DNA of 34,186 nt from the NCBI GenBank assembly GCA_027364875.1, contig DAHXON010000033.1, positions 260 to 34,445 of the forward strand. The letters run 5' to 3'. Positions 1 through 8,731 of the stretch are shown here, one piece after another. The stretch comes from Chloroflexota bacterium. Lineage in GTDB: Bacteria; Chloroflexota; Limnocylindria; Limnocylindrales; CSP1-4. Position 1 is the first letter of the stretch, and the number at the start of each line of letters is the position of its first letter. A program made the translations under genes and the position numbers. The notes beneath the pieces are model-generated. The model had not been told where the DNA came from, did no database searches, and saw only the letters and a program-made list of their open reading frames with translations.

Positions 1-613
1 GGAGCCGCCGGCCGCGGAGCTCCTCGCGGACCTCGTCGCGGACTTCGAGAGGGCCGGATTCAGAGCGGCGGCGATTGCCAACGCCCCGGCCATGAAGTGG
101 TCGAAGCTCCTGGCGAACCTCATCGGCAACGCGACCGGCGCCATCCTGGACATGGACGCGACGGACATCTACCGCAACAAGGGGCTCTTCGAGGTGGAGC
201 GCCGCCAGCTTCTCGAGACGCTCCGGGTCATGGCCGGACTCGGGCTCCGGCCCGTGGCAATCCCCGGCGCCGCGATCCCGTGGCTGGCGCGCGGAGCGCG
301 CCTTCCGGCCTGGATCGGGCGCCCGATCCTGACCCGCGCTCTCGGCGACGCCCGCGCGGGCAAGATGCCCTCGCTCAGGATCCACGTCCGGAGCGCCCCG
401 CCGGACGGCCCCTCGCCCGAGCAGACCGAAGTCGAGTGGATGAACGGAGCGGTCGCGGATCAGGCCGCGCGCCTCGGGATCCAGGCTCCGGTGAACCGAC
501 TGCTGACCACTCTGACCGATGAAGTCGCGGCCGATCCGGAGCGCCGGGCATGGTTCCGAGGCCGCCCCGATCGGCTTCTCGCCGAGCTCACCCGCACGGA
601 GGCGGCGGGCTAG
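1..613 (+). CDS. Ketopantoate reductase-family protein (PanE/ApbA type), C-terminal part, 5' end outside window
   Basis: The reading frame is open from base 2 to the stop at 613, giving 203 visible residues with no start inside the window that needs to be used; the ATG at 92 is internal. The stretch after residue 30 (MKWSKLLANLIGNATGAIL) is the hallmark of the helical C-terminal domain of 2-dehydropantoate 2-reductase family enzymes, in which the K..KL..N segment carries substrate- and NADP-contacting residues. Family members are usually about 300-350 residues, so roughly the C-terminal 60% is present and the Rossmann NADP-binding half lies upstream. True PanE makes pantoate for CoA synthesis, but the family has many paralogues of unknown substrate and the diagnostic N-terminus is missing, so I give no symbol. 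plsY follows 60 bases later on the same strand. Confidence 0.75.
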   Translation, partial: EPPAAELLADLVADFERAGFRAAAIANAPAMKWSKLLANLIGNATGAILDMDATDIYRNKGLFEVERRQLLETLRVMAGLGLRPVAIPGAAIPWLARGARLPAWIGRPILTRALGDARAGKMPSLRIHVRSAPPDGPSPEQTEVEWMNGAVADQAARLGIQAPVNRLLTTLTDEVAADPERRAWFRGRPDRLLAELTRTEAAG

Positions 614-673
614 CCAGAGCTGGAGGCGCGCCGGGATCTGCGCCGCCGTTTCCGCAGCCTATACTTCGCCCAG

Positions 674-1381
674 ATGGAAACCGCAGATATCGCGCGCGTC
701 CTGTTCGCCATCATCGTCGGCTACCTGCTCGGCGGAATCCCCTTCGGCGTAGTCGTTCTGCGTCTCATAGGCGGCCCGGATCCGCGAACGATCGGCAGCG
801 GGCGGACTGGTGGCGCCAACGTCTCGCGCGCCGTGGGGTTCAGATGGGCGGCCGTTTCGGGCCTGCTCGACGTCGCCAAGGCGGCTGTCGCCGTTCTCCT
901 GGTCGTCGCCGTCGGTGGCGGAGCGGTACCGCAGGTGGTCGCCGCGCTGGCCGCGATCATCGGCCACAGCCGCTCGCCGTTCATCGGCTTCCACGGCGGC
1001 CGCGGCGTCTCGCCGGCCACGGGCGGAGCGCTCATCCTTGCTCCGGTGATCCTGCTGGCCATCCTCCCCGTGTTCGCCATCACGATCCTGATCACGCGGA
1101 TCTCGTCCGTGGGGTCGCTGAGCGCCAGCCTGATCGGCGGGATCGCGATGATCGTGATCGCCGCCATCACGCCGCTCGCGCCCATCTACTTCGTCTACGG
1201 CGTGGGCGTGCCGGGCCTGATCTGGCTCTTCCACCTGGACAACATCCAGCGCCTGCTCGCCGGCAAGGAGCGCCGGATCGGGACCAGGGTCGCGGCGGCG
1301 GGCTCTGCGGCCGGTAGCGCCCCCGGTGCCGAGGGACAGGACGCGCCCCGGGGCGGCGGCACGCGGCTGGCCGGCCGCTGA
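674..1381 (+). CDS. plsY: Glycerol-3-phosphate acyltransferase PlsY
   Basis: This 235-residue integral membrane enzyme transfers an acyl group from acyl-phosphate to the sn-1 position of glycerol-3-phosphate, the first acylation step of phospholipid synthesis. All three PlsY motifs are visible: motif 1 GSGRTGGANVSRAVG near residues 41-55 (family form GSGNxGATNxxR), motif 2 HSRSPFIGFHGGRGVSPATG around 102-121 (family form HxxPxFxxFxGGKGVAT), and the third FHLDNIQRLLAGKE near 196-209. The rest is hydrophobic helices beginning with a segment at residues 8-28. After residue 215 comes a Gly/Ala-rich tail (about 20 residues) that most PlsY proteins lack; family length is usually about 200-220. No strong Shine-Dalgarno sequence precedes the ATG. 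In this window it stands apart from other lipid genes. Confidence 0.93.
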   Translation: METADIARVLFAIIVGYLLGGIPFGVVVLRLIGGPDPRTIGSGRTGGANVSRAVGFRWAAVSGLLDVAKAAVAVLLVVAVGGGAVPQVVAALAAIIGHSRSPFIGFHGGRGVSPATGGALILAPVILLAILPVFAITILITRISSVGSLSASLIGGIAMIVIAAITPLAPIYFVYGVGVPGLIWLFHLDNIQRLLAGKERRIGTRVAAAGSAAGSAPGAEGQDAPRGGGTRLAGR

Positions 1382-1530
1382 GCCTTCCTTGCGGCCGACC
1401 TTTCAACAACTTGCGCGCTGCGAAATCCGTGAACTCCCCTACCCCTTTCGGCGTATCCTGCTATTTGTCAAGTAGCCGATATGTCCCATAGGTCCTTCGC
1501 AATAGTCGTCCTGGAGAGGACTGGGAAGCC

Positions 1531-2034
1531 ATGGGAACCGAGATCGATTTCGTAGGTTTCGCGGACGATTGCCGGGTAGAGGGCAAAGTCGAAGTCGAAG
1601 ACGCCCGGCTCGCAGATTTCCTCAACCGCAGCCGCGCCATCGTCGTCAAGGACGTCATGCTCGTCAGCACGATCGATGGCCACACCAAGAACTTCGATCA
1701 GCTCGAGATTGAGCGCGACGAGCTCAACATCGTCGTCGCCAGCGGCCCGCGCGGAGATCCCAAGCGCCGCCTTGCCACCAAGCCGAGCGGCGTGGCGATG
1801 AAGCTCGGACCGTACGCGGCCGAAGGCTTCATGCACGCACCGCCGACCGCCAACCCGATTCGCGGCCTGGGCAGCCGGCCCACGATGGTTGCCCTGACGG
1901 ACGCGGTGCTCCAGTACGAATCCTGCGGCGAGCCTGTCTCCCAGTGGTACCGGACTCTCCTGGTGAACCGGGAGCTGGCCATTTCTCTGCGCGCCGTCAC
2001 GAGTCCGTCCGCCCTGTCCATCGGGCACGCATAG
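1531..2034 (+). CDS. Conserved-looking hypothetical protein, 167 aa
   Basis: I do not recognise the family. The ATG is preceded by GGAGAGGA at about 1513-1520, a reasonable ribosome-binding site, and the protein composition is balanced, unlike neighbouring non-coding frames. Residues 1-75 look like a beta-rich unit: alternating hydrophobics, a RVEGKVEVEDARLADFLNRS segment (residues 14-33) reminiscent of small Chloroflexi/cyanobacterial families in which a 'VEG.. ..RLSDFLN' stretch precedes a two-strand hairpin, and then VVKDVMLVSTIDG. After residue 75 it contains PRGDPKRRLATKPSGVAM and a Gly/Pro-rich linker before a final predicted helix. There is no signal peptide and no membrane helix, so it is likely cytosolic. 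The similarity to those families is a recollection, not a search result. Confidence 0.65.
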   Translation: MGTEIDFVGFADDCRVEGKVEVEDARLADFLNRSRAIVVKDVMLVSTIDGHTKNFDQLEIERDELNIVVASGPRGDPKRRLATKPSGVAMKLGPYAAEGFMHAPPTANPIRGLGSRPTMVALTDAVLQYESCGEPVSQWYRTLLVNRELAISLRAVTSPSALSIGHA

Positions 2035-2223
2035 CGCTCGGTTCGCGCCCGGTCAGGTATCTCTGCGCCTCGCGCCTGGTTGCGCGCGCGACGCCGGCGC
2101 CTCGCGATCGGGGCGCGCGTGGACTGATGCCGACCCATCCCGATTCGGCCCGTCGATCCATCGCGGCCGAACCTGGCATCATTGGGAGTCCAAGGGGCGT
2201 TACCAGGAGAAATCTGTCTGTCG

Positions 2224-4236
2224 ATGGATAGTCCGTCAGCCGGCACCCCGGCACGCGCGATCGCCGGCCTCGCCGCGCTGCAGGACCTCACCGTTCTGCT
2301 CGACGGCATCGAGGACCTGCGGGCGCAGCGGCCGGTATGCAGACAAGTGCTCGAGGCTCGGCGGAAGCTCCTCGGCGCCGATCACCCCACCACCATCGAA
2401 GTGGAAGCGCGCCTCGCCGCGATAGCGCTGGACCTGGGCGAGCATCAGGTTGCGCGAGACGCGTACACGGTTCTGCTGGAACGTTCCGAGCGTGTCTTCG
2501 GCCCGCGCAACCTCGAGACGCTCGCCGCCGCGCATGGCCTGGCCGTTGCCCTGTCCTACATGGACGAGCCGGCCAAGGCTCGGCCACTCTACGAACGGGT
2601 CCTGGCCGGCCGGAAGAACGCCATGGGTCAGGAGGATCCCGCCACTCTGGCGGTGATGCACAACCTCGGCCTGACGCAGCGGGCACTCGGCGAGAACGAG
2701 GCCGCGCGGCTCGTCTTCGAGCAGCTGCTCGAGATCCAGCGCCGGACGCTCGGCCCGGAGCATCCGAACACGCTCCGGACGATGACCAACCTCGGCAACG
2801 TGCTGAACTCCACGGGCGACTTCACCCGGGCCTGCGAGGTGCTAGCTGAACGAGTCGATCGCAGCCGGCGCGTCCTCGGCCCGAACCACGCCGACACCCT
2901 GGACGCCATGCTCTGCCTGGCCGAGGCGCTCGTCGGCGAAGGCGACAGGGCCTCCGGTCGAGCCCTCGCCGAGCAGGCGCTCGCCGCCTCGATCTCGACC
3001 TACGGCCAGGATTCGGCCGAGACCATCCTGGCGATGACCGTCCACAGCCGGCTGCTCCTCAAGCTCGGTGACGCCAGGGCGGCCACGACCGCCTACCGGA
3101 ACCTGTTCGACAAGCTGACCCGGCTGCGAGGTCCCGAGGACGTGGCCACGCTCGACGCGCTGGCCGGGCTGGCCGACGCGATAGGACGCTGCGGCGACCA
3201 CAAGCGAGCCCACGACCTGGACATCCAGCTCCTGGACCGGCGCCAGAAGCTCCTTGGCGCGGAGCATCCGGCAACTCTCTGGGCGGTCGGCGATCTGGCC
3301 TGGAACATGGAGCAGCTGGGCGACCTGAGTGGCGCCGCGGCACGCTTCGCCGAGCTGACCGAGGCGCGAGCGCGCGCCCTCGGCCCGGACGAGCCCGACA
3401 CCGTCTGGGCGCTCCAGGGCCTGACCCGCGTCCTGACGAAGCTCGAATCGCACACTGACGCACGCTACGCCTATGCCCGCCTGCACGAAACCCAGGATCG
3501 ACGCCTGGGCGCCCACGCCGACGAGACCCTCGACGCGCTCCGCGGCCTGGCCTGGGAGCTGAGCAAGGTCGGCGAGCTCGACGAGGCCCAGCAATGCTGG
3601 CGCCAGCTCGTCGACACTCACGAGCAGATCCACGGACCCAAGGACGAGCGCACGCTGGACAGCCTGGTCTGGCTGGCCGAGTCGCTGCAGGAGACGGGCG
3701 ACGTCGAGCAGGCTCGCGCCATCTCGGAGCGAATCGCCGGTCCCCTCGGCCGGCTGTACGCGAGCAGCTGCGAATCGCTCGGTGAGGACGATCTCCGGAC
3801 GCTCAACATGGCCCACGGCCTGGGCCTGACTCTGGAGAGGCTCGGCCAGCTCGAGTCGGCCCGCACCACCTACCAGAGCGCCCACGATTCCTATACCCGT
3901 GTCCAGGGCAGACGCGGCCGCGCCGTCGCCGATCTGCTCGGTCACCTCGGCGACGTGGCCCGCAAGACGGGCAATCCCCAGGCCGCTCACGAGCTCTACG
4001 GCGAGGCGCTTGCGATCCTCCGCAAGGATCCGGGGCCCGAGGACCCCGACACGCTGGAGATGATCAGCCGCGACGCCACCGCCCTGCTGGACATGGGCAA
4101 GAAGATCGCGGCCAAGAACCAGGCTCGGGTCGTGGTGGACGGCTTCCGCCGCACCCTCGGCGAGGACAACGAGCTCACCCAGCGCGCCCGCAATCGCCTG
4201 GAGGCGATGTCGACGGGGCGCCGGCGCGGGCTGTAG
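2224..4236 (+). CDS. Kinesin-light-chain-type tetratricopeptide repeat protein, about 15 units
   Basis: This 670-residue protein consists almost entirely of a roughly 42-residue repeat of the TPR_10/TPR_12 (kinesin light chain) kind. Each unit carries an LG..HP.TL junction followed by a helix pair: for example LGADHPTT, FGPRNLETL, MGQEDPATL, LGPEHPNTL, LGPNHADTL, and so on to LGEDNELT near the C-terminus. I count about 15 junctions; the thirteenth (VQGRRGRAV) is degenerate. Such arrays form superhelical protein-binding scaffolds. No enzymatic domain, signal peptide or membrane helix is visible; in other bacteria these arrays are often fused to NB-ARC or kinase modules, but here the array stands alone. 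I chose the ATG at 2224 because AGGAGA lies upstream at about 2211 (13 bases, rather long); an in-frame TTG at 2182 would add 14 residues lacking repeat character. The partner is unknown. Confidence 0.88.
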   Translation: MDSPSAGTPARAIAGLAALQDLTVLLDGIEDLRAQRPVCRQVLEARRKLLGADHPTTIEVEARLAAIALDLGEHQVARDAYTVLLERSERVFGPRNLETLAAAHGLAVALSYMDEPAKARPLYERVLAGRKNAMGQEDPATLAVMHNLGLTQRALGENEAARLVFEQLLEIQRRTLGPEHPNTLRTMTNLGNVLNSTGDFTRACEVLAERVDRSRRVLGPNHADTLDAMLCLAEALVGEGDRASGRALAEQALAASISTYGQDSAETILAMTVHSRLLLKLGDARAATTAYRNLFDKLTRLRGPEDVATLDALAGLADAIGRCGDHKRAHDLDIQLLDRRQKLLGAEHPATLWAVGDLAWNMEQLGDLSGAAARFAELTEARARALGPDEPDTVWALQGLTRVLTKLESHTDARYAYARLHETQDRRLGAHADETLDALRGLAWELSKVGELDEAQQCWRQLVDTHEQIHGPKDERTLDSLVWLAESLQETGDVEQARAISERIAGPLGRLYASSCESLGEDDLRTLNMAHGLGLTLERLGQLESARTTYQSAHDSYTRVQGRRGRAVADLLGHLGDVARKTGNPQAAHELYGEALAILRKDPGPEDPDTLEMISRDATALLDMGKKIAAKNQARVVVDGFRRTLGEDNELTQRARNRLEAMSTGRRRGL

Positions 4237-4325
4237 CTCTCTAGCCTCGGCCAGACGGCGGCCCACCTGCCGGGCATAACCGTCGACCGGAAGGCGTCTC
4301 ACGGGCGCCCGGCTAGAGTCGCCCT

Positions 4326-5045
4326 ATGGAGCGGCTGGCCGTCGCCTGTCTGAACGAGGAGATCCTGCTCGCGGCCACGAACGAGCTGGTTTCGCGCGAC
4401 GCGGACCTTGCCGGGATCGTCGAGCGCTTCGGGCCGCCCCCGTTGTGGGCTCGACCGCCCGGTTTTCCGACGCTCGTGCAGATCATGCTCGAACAGCAGG
4501 TCTCGCTGGCTTCGGCCTTCGCGGCGTTCGACCGGCTCCGCGCCGCCGTCGATCCGTTTACCCCGGACGGCTTCCTCGGCCTGAACGACCACGAGCTTCT
4601 CGTCATCGGGTTCAGCCACCAGAAGGCGAGGTACGTGCGGGGGCTGGCTCGGGCGCTGACGACGCGGAGCTTCGACCTCGAACGGCTCGCGACGCTGCCC
4701 GACGAGGAGGTCCACCGTGAGCTGGTCGCGCTCATCGGCGTCGGCCCGTGGACCGCGAGCATCTACATGATGGAGGCGCTGCTCCGTCCCGACGTCTGGC
4801 CCGTTGCCGACATGGCTCTCGTTGCCTCCGTTGCGCAGGTCAAGGGCCTCGACCGCAGGCCGGGTCCAACCGAGATGGAGGCCATAGGCCAGGCCTGGCA
4901 TCCCTGGCGGTCCGTGGCGGCACGGCTGTTCTGGCACGACTACCTCGGTCGGAGAGGCCGGTCTCTGACCGCGCCGGAGGTGGCGCCGGATCCGAGCATC
5001 GAGGCCGCGACCAACTCCACTCCGGCAAGAGGGACCACGACGTGA
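4326..5045 (+). CDS. DNA-3-methyladenine glycosylase, HhH-GPD family (AlkA-like)
   Basis: The 239-residue protein has the helix-hairpin-helix/GPD fold of alkylbase glycosylases, which excise methylated purines and start base excision repair. Visible landmarks are IMLEQQVSLASA (residues 53-64, the opening helix typical of the family), the hairpin LIGVGPWTA (136-144), the catalytic Asp162 in RPDVWPVADMAL, and the closing AWHPWRSVAARLFW segment. The spacing of about 18 residues between PWTA and the Asp matches the short AlkA-like branch that lacks the N-terminal beta domain of E. coli AlkA. After residue 210 the tail is low-complexity. No convincing Shine-Dalgarno precedes the ATG, so the mRNA may be leaderless. 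Its last four bases overlap the GTG of the next gene (GTGA), implying translational coupling with a membrane protein of unknown role. Confidence 0.87.
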   Translation: MERLAVACLNEEILLAATNELVSRDADLAGIVERFGPPPLWARPPGFPTLVQIMLEQQVSLASAFAAFDRLRAAVDPFTPDGFLGLNDHELLVIGFSHQKARYVRGLARALTTRSFDLERLATLPDEEVHRELVALIGVGPWTASIYMMEALLRPDVWPVADMALVASVAQVKGLDRRPGPTEMEAIGQAWHPWRSVAARLFWHDYLGRRGRSLTAPEVAPDPSIEAATNSTPARGTTT

Positions 5046-5881
5046 CCGACGCGATCGAACCTTCCGCCGAAGGCGCCCAGGGCGTGCCGGGAGCCGAGGG
5101 TGCGGGCGTTGCGGGCGTTGCCGGGCCCGGCATATCCGGTGTTGCCGGCCCCGGCGTTACCGGCGTTGCCGACCCCGGCATATCCCGGTTGAGCGGGCTC
5201 TCGCTCGTCCGGGTGGAAGACATCCTGCTCGCGGCCTGGATCGCGCTGGCGGCGCCGCTGATCGCCCGGGCGGGCTCGTTGCGACCATTCGAGACCGGCC
5301 GTCCGGTCGAAGGCGTCCTCATCCTGGCCGGCGTGGTCGCGGCTCTCGTCTGCCTCGTCACGGGTACGTCCGACGGGGCCGCCCGGCGGCCTGCCGTCGG
5401 GGGGAGCATCGGGCCGCTCACCGGGGGCCTCCTCCTCGTCACGTTCGCCGGCTTCTCCGCGCTCGACGCGCCGTCGAACCTGGTGATGCCCATCGCCGTC
5501 GCCGGGATCGCCCTGGTCGCCCTTGTCCGCCTGCGCGTTCCGAGCCTGCCGTCGGCCGCCCGCCGGGCGCTGGTGATGCCCTTCGTTCTGATCTCTGGCA
5601 GCCTGTTCTGGGGCTTCATCGACGCCGTCATCGGGCCCGGCGGCGCGTCCGGCGTCACCGCAGGCCAGCTGCGAGATGCGCTCATTGGCGGCACTGCGGG
5701 CGCCGGAAACGTGGCGCTGGCGTTGCTGGCCTTCTCGGCCGTCTACTACGCCATGCTGGTCTACGCGCCTCGTCAGATCGCGGACGGCGAGGGCAGCCCG
5801 GTCGCCTGGCTGGCGCGCTTCGGTCTGTTCGTGGCCAGCGTTCTTCTCGGCTGGGGCTGGGTGAACGCGATCGGGCTCTGA
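5042..5881 (+). CDS. Seven-helix membrane protein of unknown function with repetitive N-terminus
   Basis: I start this 279-residue protein at the GTG at 5042, whose GTGA overlaps the stop of the glycosylase gene; the same frame is open further upstream but only as an overlap with that gene. Residues 1-50 are a Gly/Val/Pro-rich disordered head containing three tandem copies of an eight-residue unit (GVAGPGIS, GVAGPGVT, GVADPGIS). From residue 57 seven hydrophobic segments can be traced, starting ILLAAWIALAAPLIA and ending VASVLLGWGWVNAIGL at the very C-terminus. I see no transporter or enzyme motif and no charged residues inside helices beyond an Asp in the fifth (FIDAVIG). I do not recognise the family. 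Overlap with a DNA glycosylase gene suggests co-expression, not a shared pathway. Confidence 0.75.
   Translation: MTDAIEPSAEGAQGVPGAEGAGVAGVAGPGISGVAGPGVTGVADPGISRLSGLSLVRVEDILLAAWIALAAPLIARAGSLRPFETGRPVEGVLILAGVVAALVCLVTGTSDGAARRPAVGGSIGPLTGGLLLVTFAGFSALDAPSNLVMPIAVAGIALVALVRLRVPSLPSAARRALVMPFVLISGSLFWGFIDAVIGPGGASGVTAGQLRDALIGGTAGAGNVALALLAFSAVYYAMLVYAPRQIADGEGSPVAWLARFGLFVASVLLGWGWVNAIGL
5114..5185 (+). repeat. Three tandem 24-bp coding repeats
   Basis: Units at 5114-5137, 5138-5161 and 5162-5185 are each exactly 24 bases and differ at a few positions; they keep the reading frame and encode GVAGPGIS, GVAGPGVT and GVADPGIS. Units one and three are closest to each other. This is the kind of repeat that can change copy number by slippage without breaking the gene, altering the length of the flexible head of the membrane protein. 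Confidence 0.9.
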
Positions 5882-5925
5882 GTCCCGCCTCGCCCGGCGC
5901 CGGCTCGCCTCCGGCCGGCCCCGGC

Positions 5926-6882
5926 CTATCCGGCCACGCGGTGGGCCGTCATCCCCTGGCCGTCGAGCGAAACCGTGAGCGAGTCACCAACGACCCAGGC
6001 GCTGGTGGCCTGGTCGCGCCCGTTCAGAGCGTCGAGGTGGAGCTGCCCGGCCGAGTCCACGGACCAGTGGCCGTCGCGGGTACCGCCCATTGGCAGGGCC
6101 AGGGTCGCGGTTCCACCGGCCTTGAACGTCACCTTCGTCGGGCCGAGCTGCCAGGTCCCGAGAATCGCTTCGGCGAGGGGCCGCGGATCGCGCTGGTCCG
6201 GAGCGGGCGGCTGAACGTTGCGCGGCTGGAGGAGGGCCTTCTCGGCGTTGCCGAGAGCCTCCATGGTCGCCCGCGCCTCGGCAGCCTGGACGGAGTCGTG
6301 AGACCGCATCGCCGTTAATGCGCCGGTCAGGGTCTCCATCGGCGATTCGATCGCCCCCGCCGGCAGCGGCCGATCCGGCAGGTGTTCGAGGTTCACCACG
6401 TGCTTGCTCTGGGGCAGGTAGTACACCTTGAAGATGCCGGCATCGGGGATCGCCTCGTAGGCCGTCTCCCAGATCTCGAAACGGTGCCTGTCGACCTCGA
6501 TCAAGTGGGTGGACATCGACGAGGTCCTTGACTCGGAGTGCACGACCCACTTGGTGATCGCGCCTTCAACGGACTGCACCTTGCTGCCGTGGAGGTCTCG
6601 CGTCAGGGCATCGCCCGCGGAGGTGGATCGGTAGAGGAAGAACAGCACGACGGCGAAGCAGGCCGCCGGAAAGCCGTAGTGGAGGAGAGGCGGCTTGCTG
6701 GAGTCGACGCCGAAGAGGACGACCAGACCCATCACCGCGAAGATGAAGGAGCCCGTGAACTCGTTCTTGCGGTCGGCTCGAGCGACTCGCCCGAGGCGCT
6801 GCCTCTGATCCTGGGTCAGCTGACCCGCGCGGTTGGCTTCGAGCGCGTCGGCCGGAAAGGGTAGTGACGTCGCGACAGACAT
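5926..6882 (-). CDS. Two-helix membrane protein with lipocalin-like C-terminal domain, unknown function
   Basis: The 318-residue product starts at an ATG preceded by AAGGGG with 7-base spacing. Residues 12-40 (EANRAGQLTQDQRQRLGRVA and following) are a charged helix resembling the 'N.G.LT..Q...L' motif that opens several actinobacterial and Chloroflexi membrane proteins. Two transmembrane helices follow (about 44-60 and 68-85), then a soluble domain, a Glu/Ala-rich helix at about 205-220, and a C-terminal beta-rich domain (from about residue 242) starting GTWQLGPTKVTFKAGG and containing GHWSVDSAGQLHL. That pattern (G.W......tf...G....) resembles lipocalin-like or heme/lipid-binding barrels that measure departure from a baseline sequence. 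Function cannot be assigned. It is transcribed alone, convergent with the upstream membrane gene 44 bases away. Confidence 0.7.
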   Translation of the reverse strand: MSVATSLPFPADALEANRAGQLTQDQRQRLGRVARADRKNEFTGSFIFAVMGLVVLFGVDSSKPPLLHYGFPAACFAVVLFFLYRSTSAGDALTRDLHGSKVQSVEGAITKWVVHSESRTSSMSTHLIEVDRHRFEIWETAYEAIPDAGIFKVYYLPQSKHVVNLEHLPDRPLPAGAIESPMETLTGALTAMRSHDSVQAAEARATMEALGNAEKALLQPRNVQPPAPDQRDPRPLAEAILGTWQLGPTKVTFKAGGTATLALPMGGTRDGHWSVDSAGQLHLDALNGRDQATSAWVVGDSLTVSLDGQGMTAHRVAG

Positions 6883-7007
6883 GACCGAGACCCCTTGCGA
6901 GATGCCCAGCCACTCTCAGAAAGCACGAGTTCCGCGTCAACGGGTGTCCCGCGTGCTGCCCGATTGGAGCGGGCGCCGGGACTCGGCATTCGCTCGAAGG
7001 CTCCGGC

Positions 7008-8321
7008 TCAGCCGGCAGTCGACTTCGCGAGAGCCTGGTCCAGATCCGCGATGAGATCGGCCGTCGTCTCGATACCGACCGAAAGCCTGATGACGTCGTT
7101 GCCTGCTCCCGCGGCTTCGCGCTGCTCGTCGGTCAGCTGCCGATGCGTCGTCGAGGCGGGATGGATGATCAGGCTTCGGGTGTCGCCCACGTTGGCAAGG
7201 TGCGACCACAGCTCGACACCGGCCACCAGCCGGACCCCCGCCTCGTAGCCGCCCTTGAGGCCGATCGTGAAGACGGAGCCGGCGCCCCTGGGCAGGTATT
7301 TGGCGACGAGACTGTGGTAGGGGTTGTCCGGCAGGCCCGCGTAGCCAACCCAGGCGACGGCCGGATGAGCCGCCAGGTGCTCCGCCACTGCCAGGGCGTT
7401 CGCGCAGTGGCGCTCCATCCGGAGCGGCAGCGTCTCGATGCCTGTGAGGATGTAGAAGGCGTTCTGCGGCGACAGTGCCGGGCCCAGGTCGCGCAGCGCC
7501 ACGCCGCGAGTCTTGGCCGTGAAGGCCTTGGGCCCGAACTCCTCGTAGAAGTCCAGGCCGTGGTAGGCCTCGTCCGGTTCGGTGAGCCCGGGGAACTTGC
7601 CGCTCGCCTCCCAGTCGAAGCGGCCGGACTCGACCACCACGCCGCCGAGGGACGTCCCGTGGCCGGAAAGGAACTTGGTCAGGGAGTGGACGACGATGTC
7701 CGCGCCCCACTCGAACGGCCGCCCCAGGTACGGCGTTGCCAGGGTGTTGTCCACGACGAGCGGGATGCCGTTCTCGTGGGCGATGGCCGCCAGCGGCTCC
7801 AGATCCACCACGACCCCGCCCGGATTGGCCAGGCTCTCGGTGAAGATCAGCTTCGTTCGCGGCGTGATCGCCCGGCGAACCTCGTCGAGGTCGCGCGGGT
7901 CGACGAGGGTCCCGTGCCAGCCGAGCCGCGGAAACGTGTGCGAGAACTGCGTGATCGAGCCGCCGTACAGGAACCGCGAGGCGACGAAATGGTCGCCCGG
8001 CTCCATGAGCGTGAAGAAGGTCACGAACTGAGCCGCGTGCCCTGAGGACGTGGCCACGGCTCCGGTTCCACCTTCGAGAGCCGCCACGCGGGCCTCGAGG
8101 GCGGCCACGGTCGGGTTGCCCAGGCGCGTGTAGATGAAGCCATCCTCTTCCAGGTTGAACAGAGCGGCCGCGTGGTCCGCGTCGCGGAAGACGTAGCTCG
8201 TGGTCTGGAAGATGGGCACGTTCCGGGCGCCGGTGGTGGGGTCCGGGACCGCACCCGCGTGCACCGCCCGAGTCTCGATGCCGTAGCCTGGCCTGGCGTC
8301 GGGTGAATCCGTGGCGGACAT
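7008..8321 (-). CDS. metY: O-acetylhomoserine sulfhydrylase (aminocarboxypropyltransferase), paralogue 1
   Basis: This 437-residue PLP enzyme of the Cys/Met-metabolism family makes homocysteine from O-acetylhomoserine and sulfide (or methionine with methanethiol), the direct-sulfhydrylation route. Visible features are the N-terminal TRAVHAG at residues 17-23, YTRLGNPT (64-71), the PLP-stacking LYGG (118-121), and the Schiff-base Lys216 in VHSLTKFLSGHG. The 425-440 residue length and the inserted region after Lys (VVVESGRFDWEASGKFPGL) separate MetY from the shorter MetB/MetC enzymes. GAGG lies 6 bases before the ATG. It points away from a second MetY at 10373; the two differ widely and are not a recent duplication. 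metX follows the second copy, so the substrate is likely made nearby. Confidence 0.92.
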   Translation of the reverse strand: MSATDSPDARPGYGIETRAVHAGAVPDPTTGARNVPIFQTTSYVFRDADHAAALFNLEEDGFIYTRLGNPTVAALEARVAALEGGTGAVATSSGHAAQFVTFFTLMEPGDHFVASRFLYGGSITQFSHTFPRLGWHGTLVDPRDLDEVRRAITPRTKLIFTESLANPGGVVVDLEPLAAIAHENGIPLVVDNTLATPYLGRPFEWGADIVVHSLTKFLSGHGTSLGGVVVESGRFDWEASGKFPGLTEPDEAYHGLDFYEEFGPKAFTAKTRGVALRDLGPALSPQNAFYILTGIETLPLRMERHCANALAVAEHLAAHPAVAWVGYAGLPDNPYHSLVAKYLPRGAGSVFTIGLKGGYEAGVRLVAGVELWSHLANVGDTRSLIIHPASTTHRQLTDEQREAAGAGNDVIRLSVGIETTADLIADLDQALAKSTAG

Positions 8322-8731
8322 GTCGGACCTCGGGGTGGCGGTGTGACGGCTCCTCTAGCTTAGCCGCAGATCACACGCAGGACCTGCTCCGGCGATTCTT
8401 GACCGACAGTCCACAGAAAAGCCCCGCGTGGCGCTCGTCTTCCTGCCGTTCCGGCCCGGTCTGCACCACCCGGCCGGACGGACAGATGCCGCGCTCGCAA
8501 CTGGCTTCGATTCGGTCGGACGGAAGCGATCTGCCGCCTCGGCGGTGGAGCCCCAAGCGCCATAGAGCGCCGCGCCGTGGGCCAGCAGGCTCCCTCGTGG
8601 ACTGTCAGTCAATTTCCACCGACGGCCATCCTGCGCACACCCGGTCCTCCTCTGCCGGCAACCGGTCGACGGCTGCCGGCGCCCCCGGCCGCCTGCCCGC
8701 CCGACCCGCGCCCGCCCTGGCGCGAGCTTCG
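8322..8731. other. Intergenic stretch without a recognisable gene
   Basis: About 410 bases lie between the metY start (minus strand) and the 3' end of the next minus-strand gene. It contains the leader of metY. The open frames through it on both strands are Arg/Pro/Ser-rich and lack ribosome-binding sites. I looked for the SAM-I core (GGCAACC and the AGAGGG kink-turn) and saw none. Nothing else is recognisable. Confidence 0.5.

Noticed and set aside
2842-4302. 486-codon minus-strand frame
   Set aside because: Antisense shadow of the TPR gene; periodic sequence reflects the repeat on the other strand.
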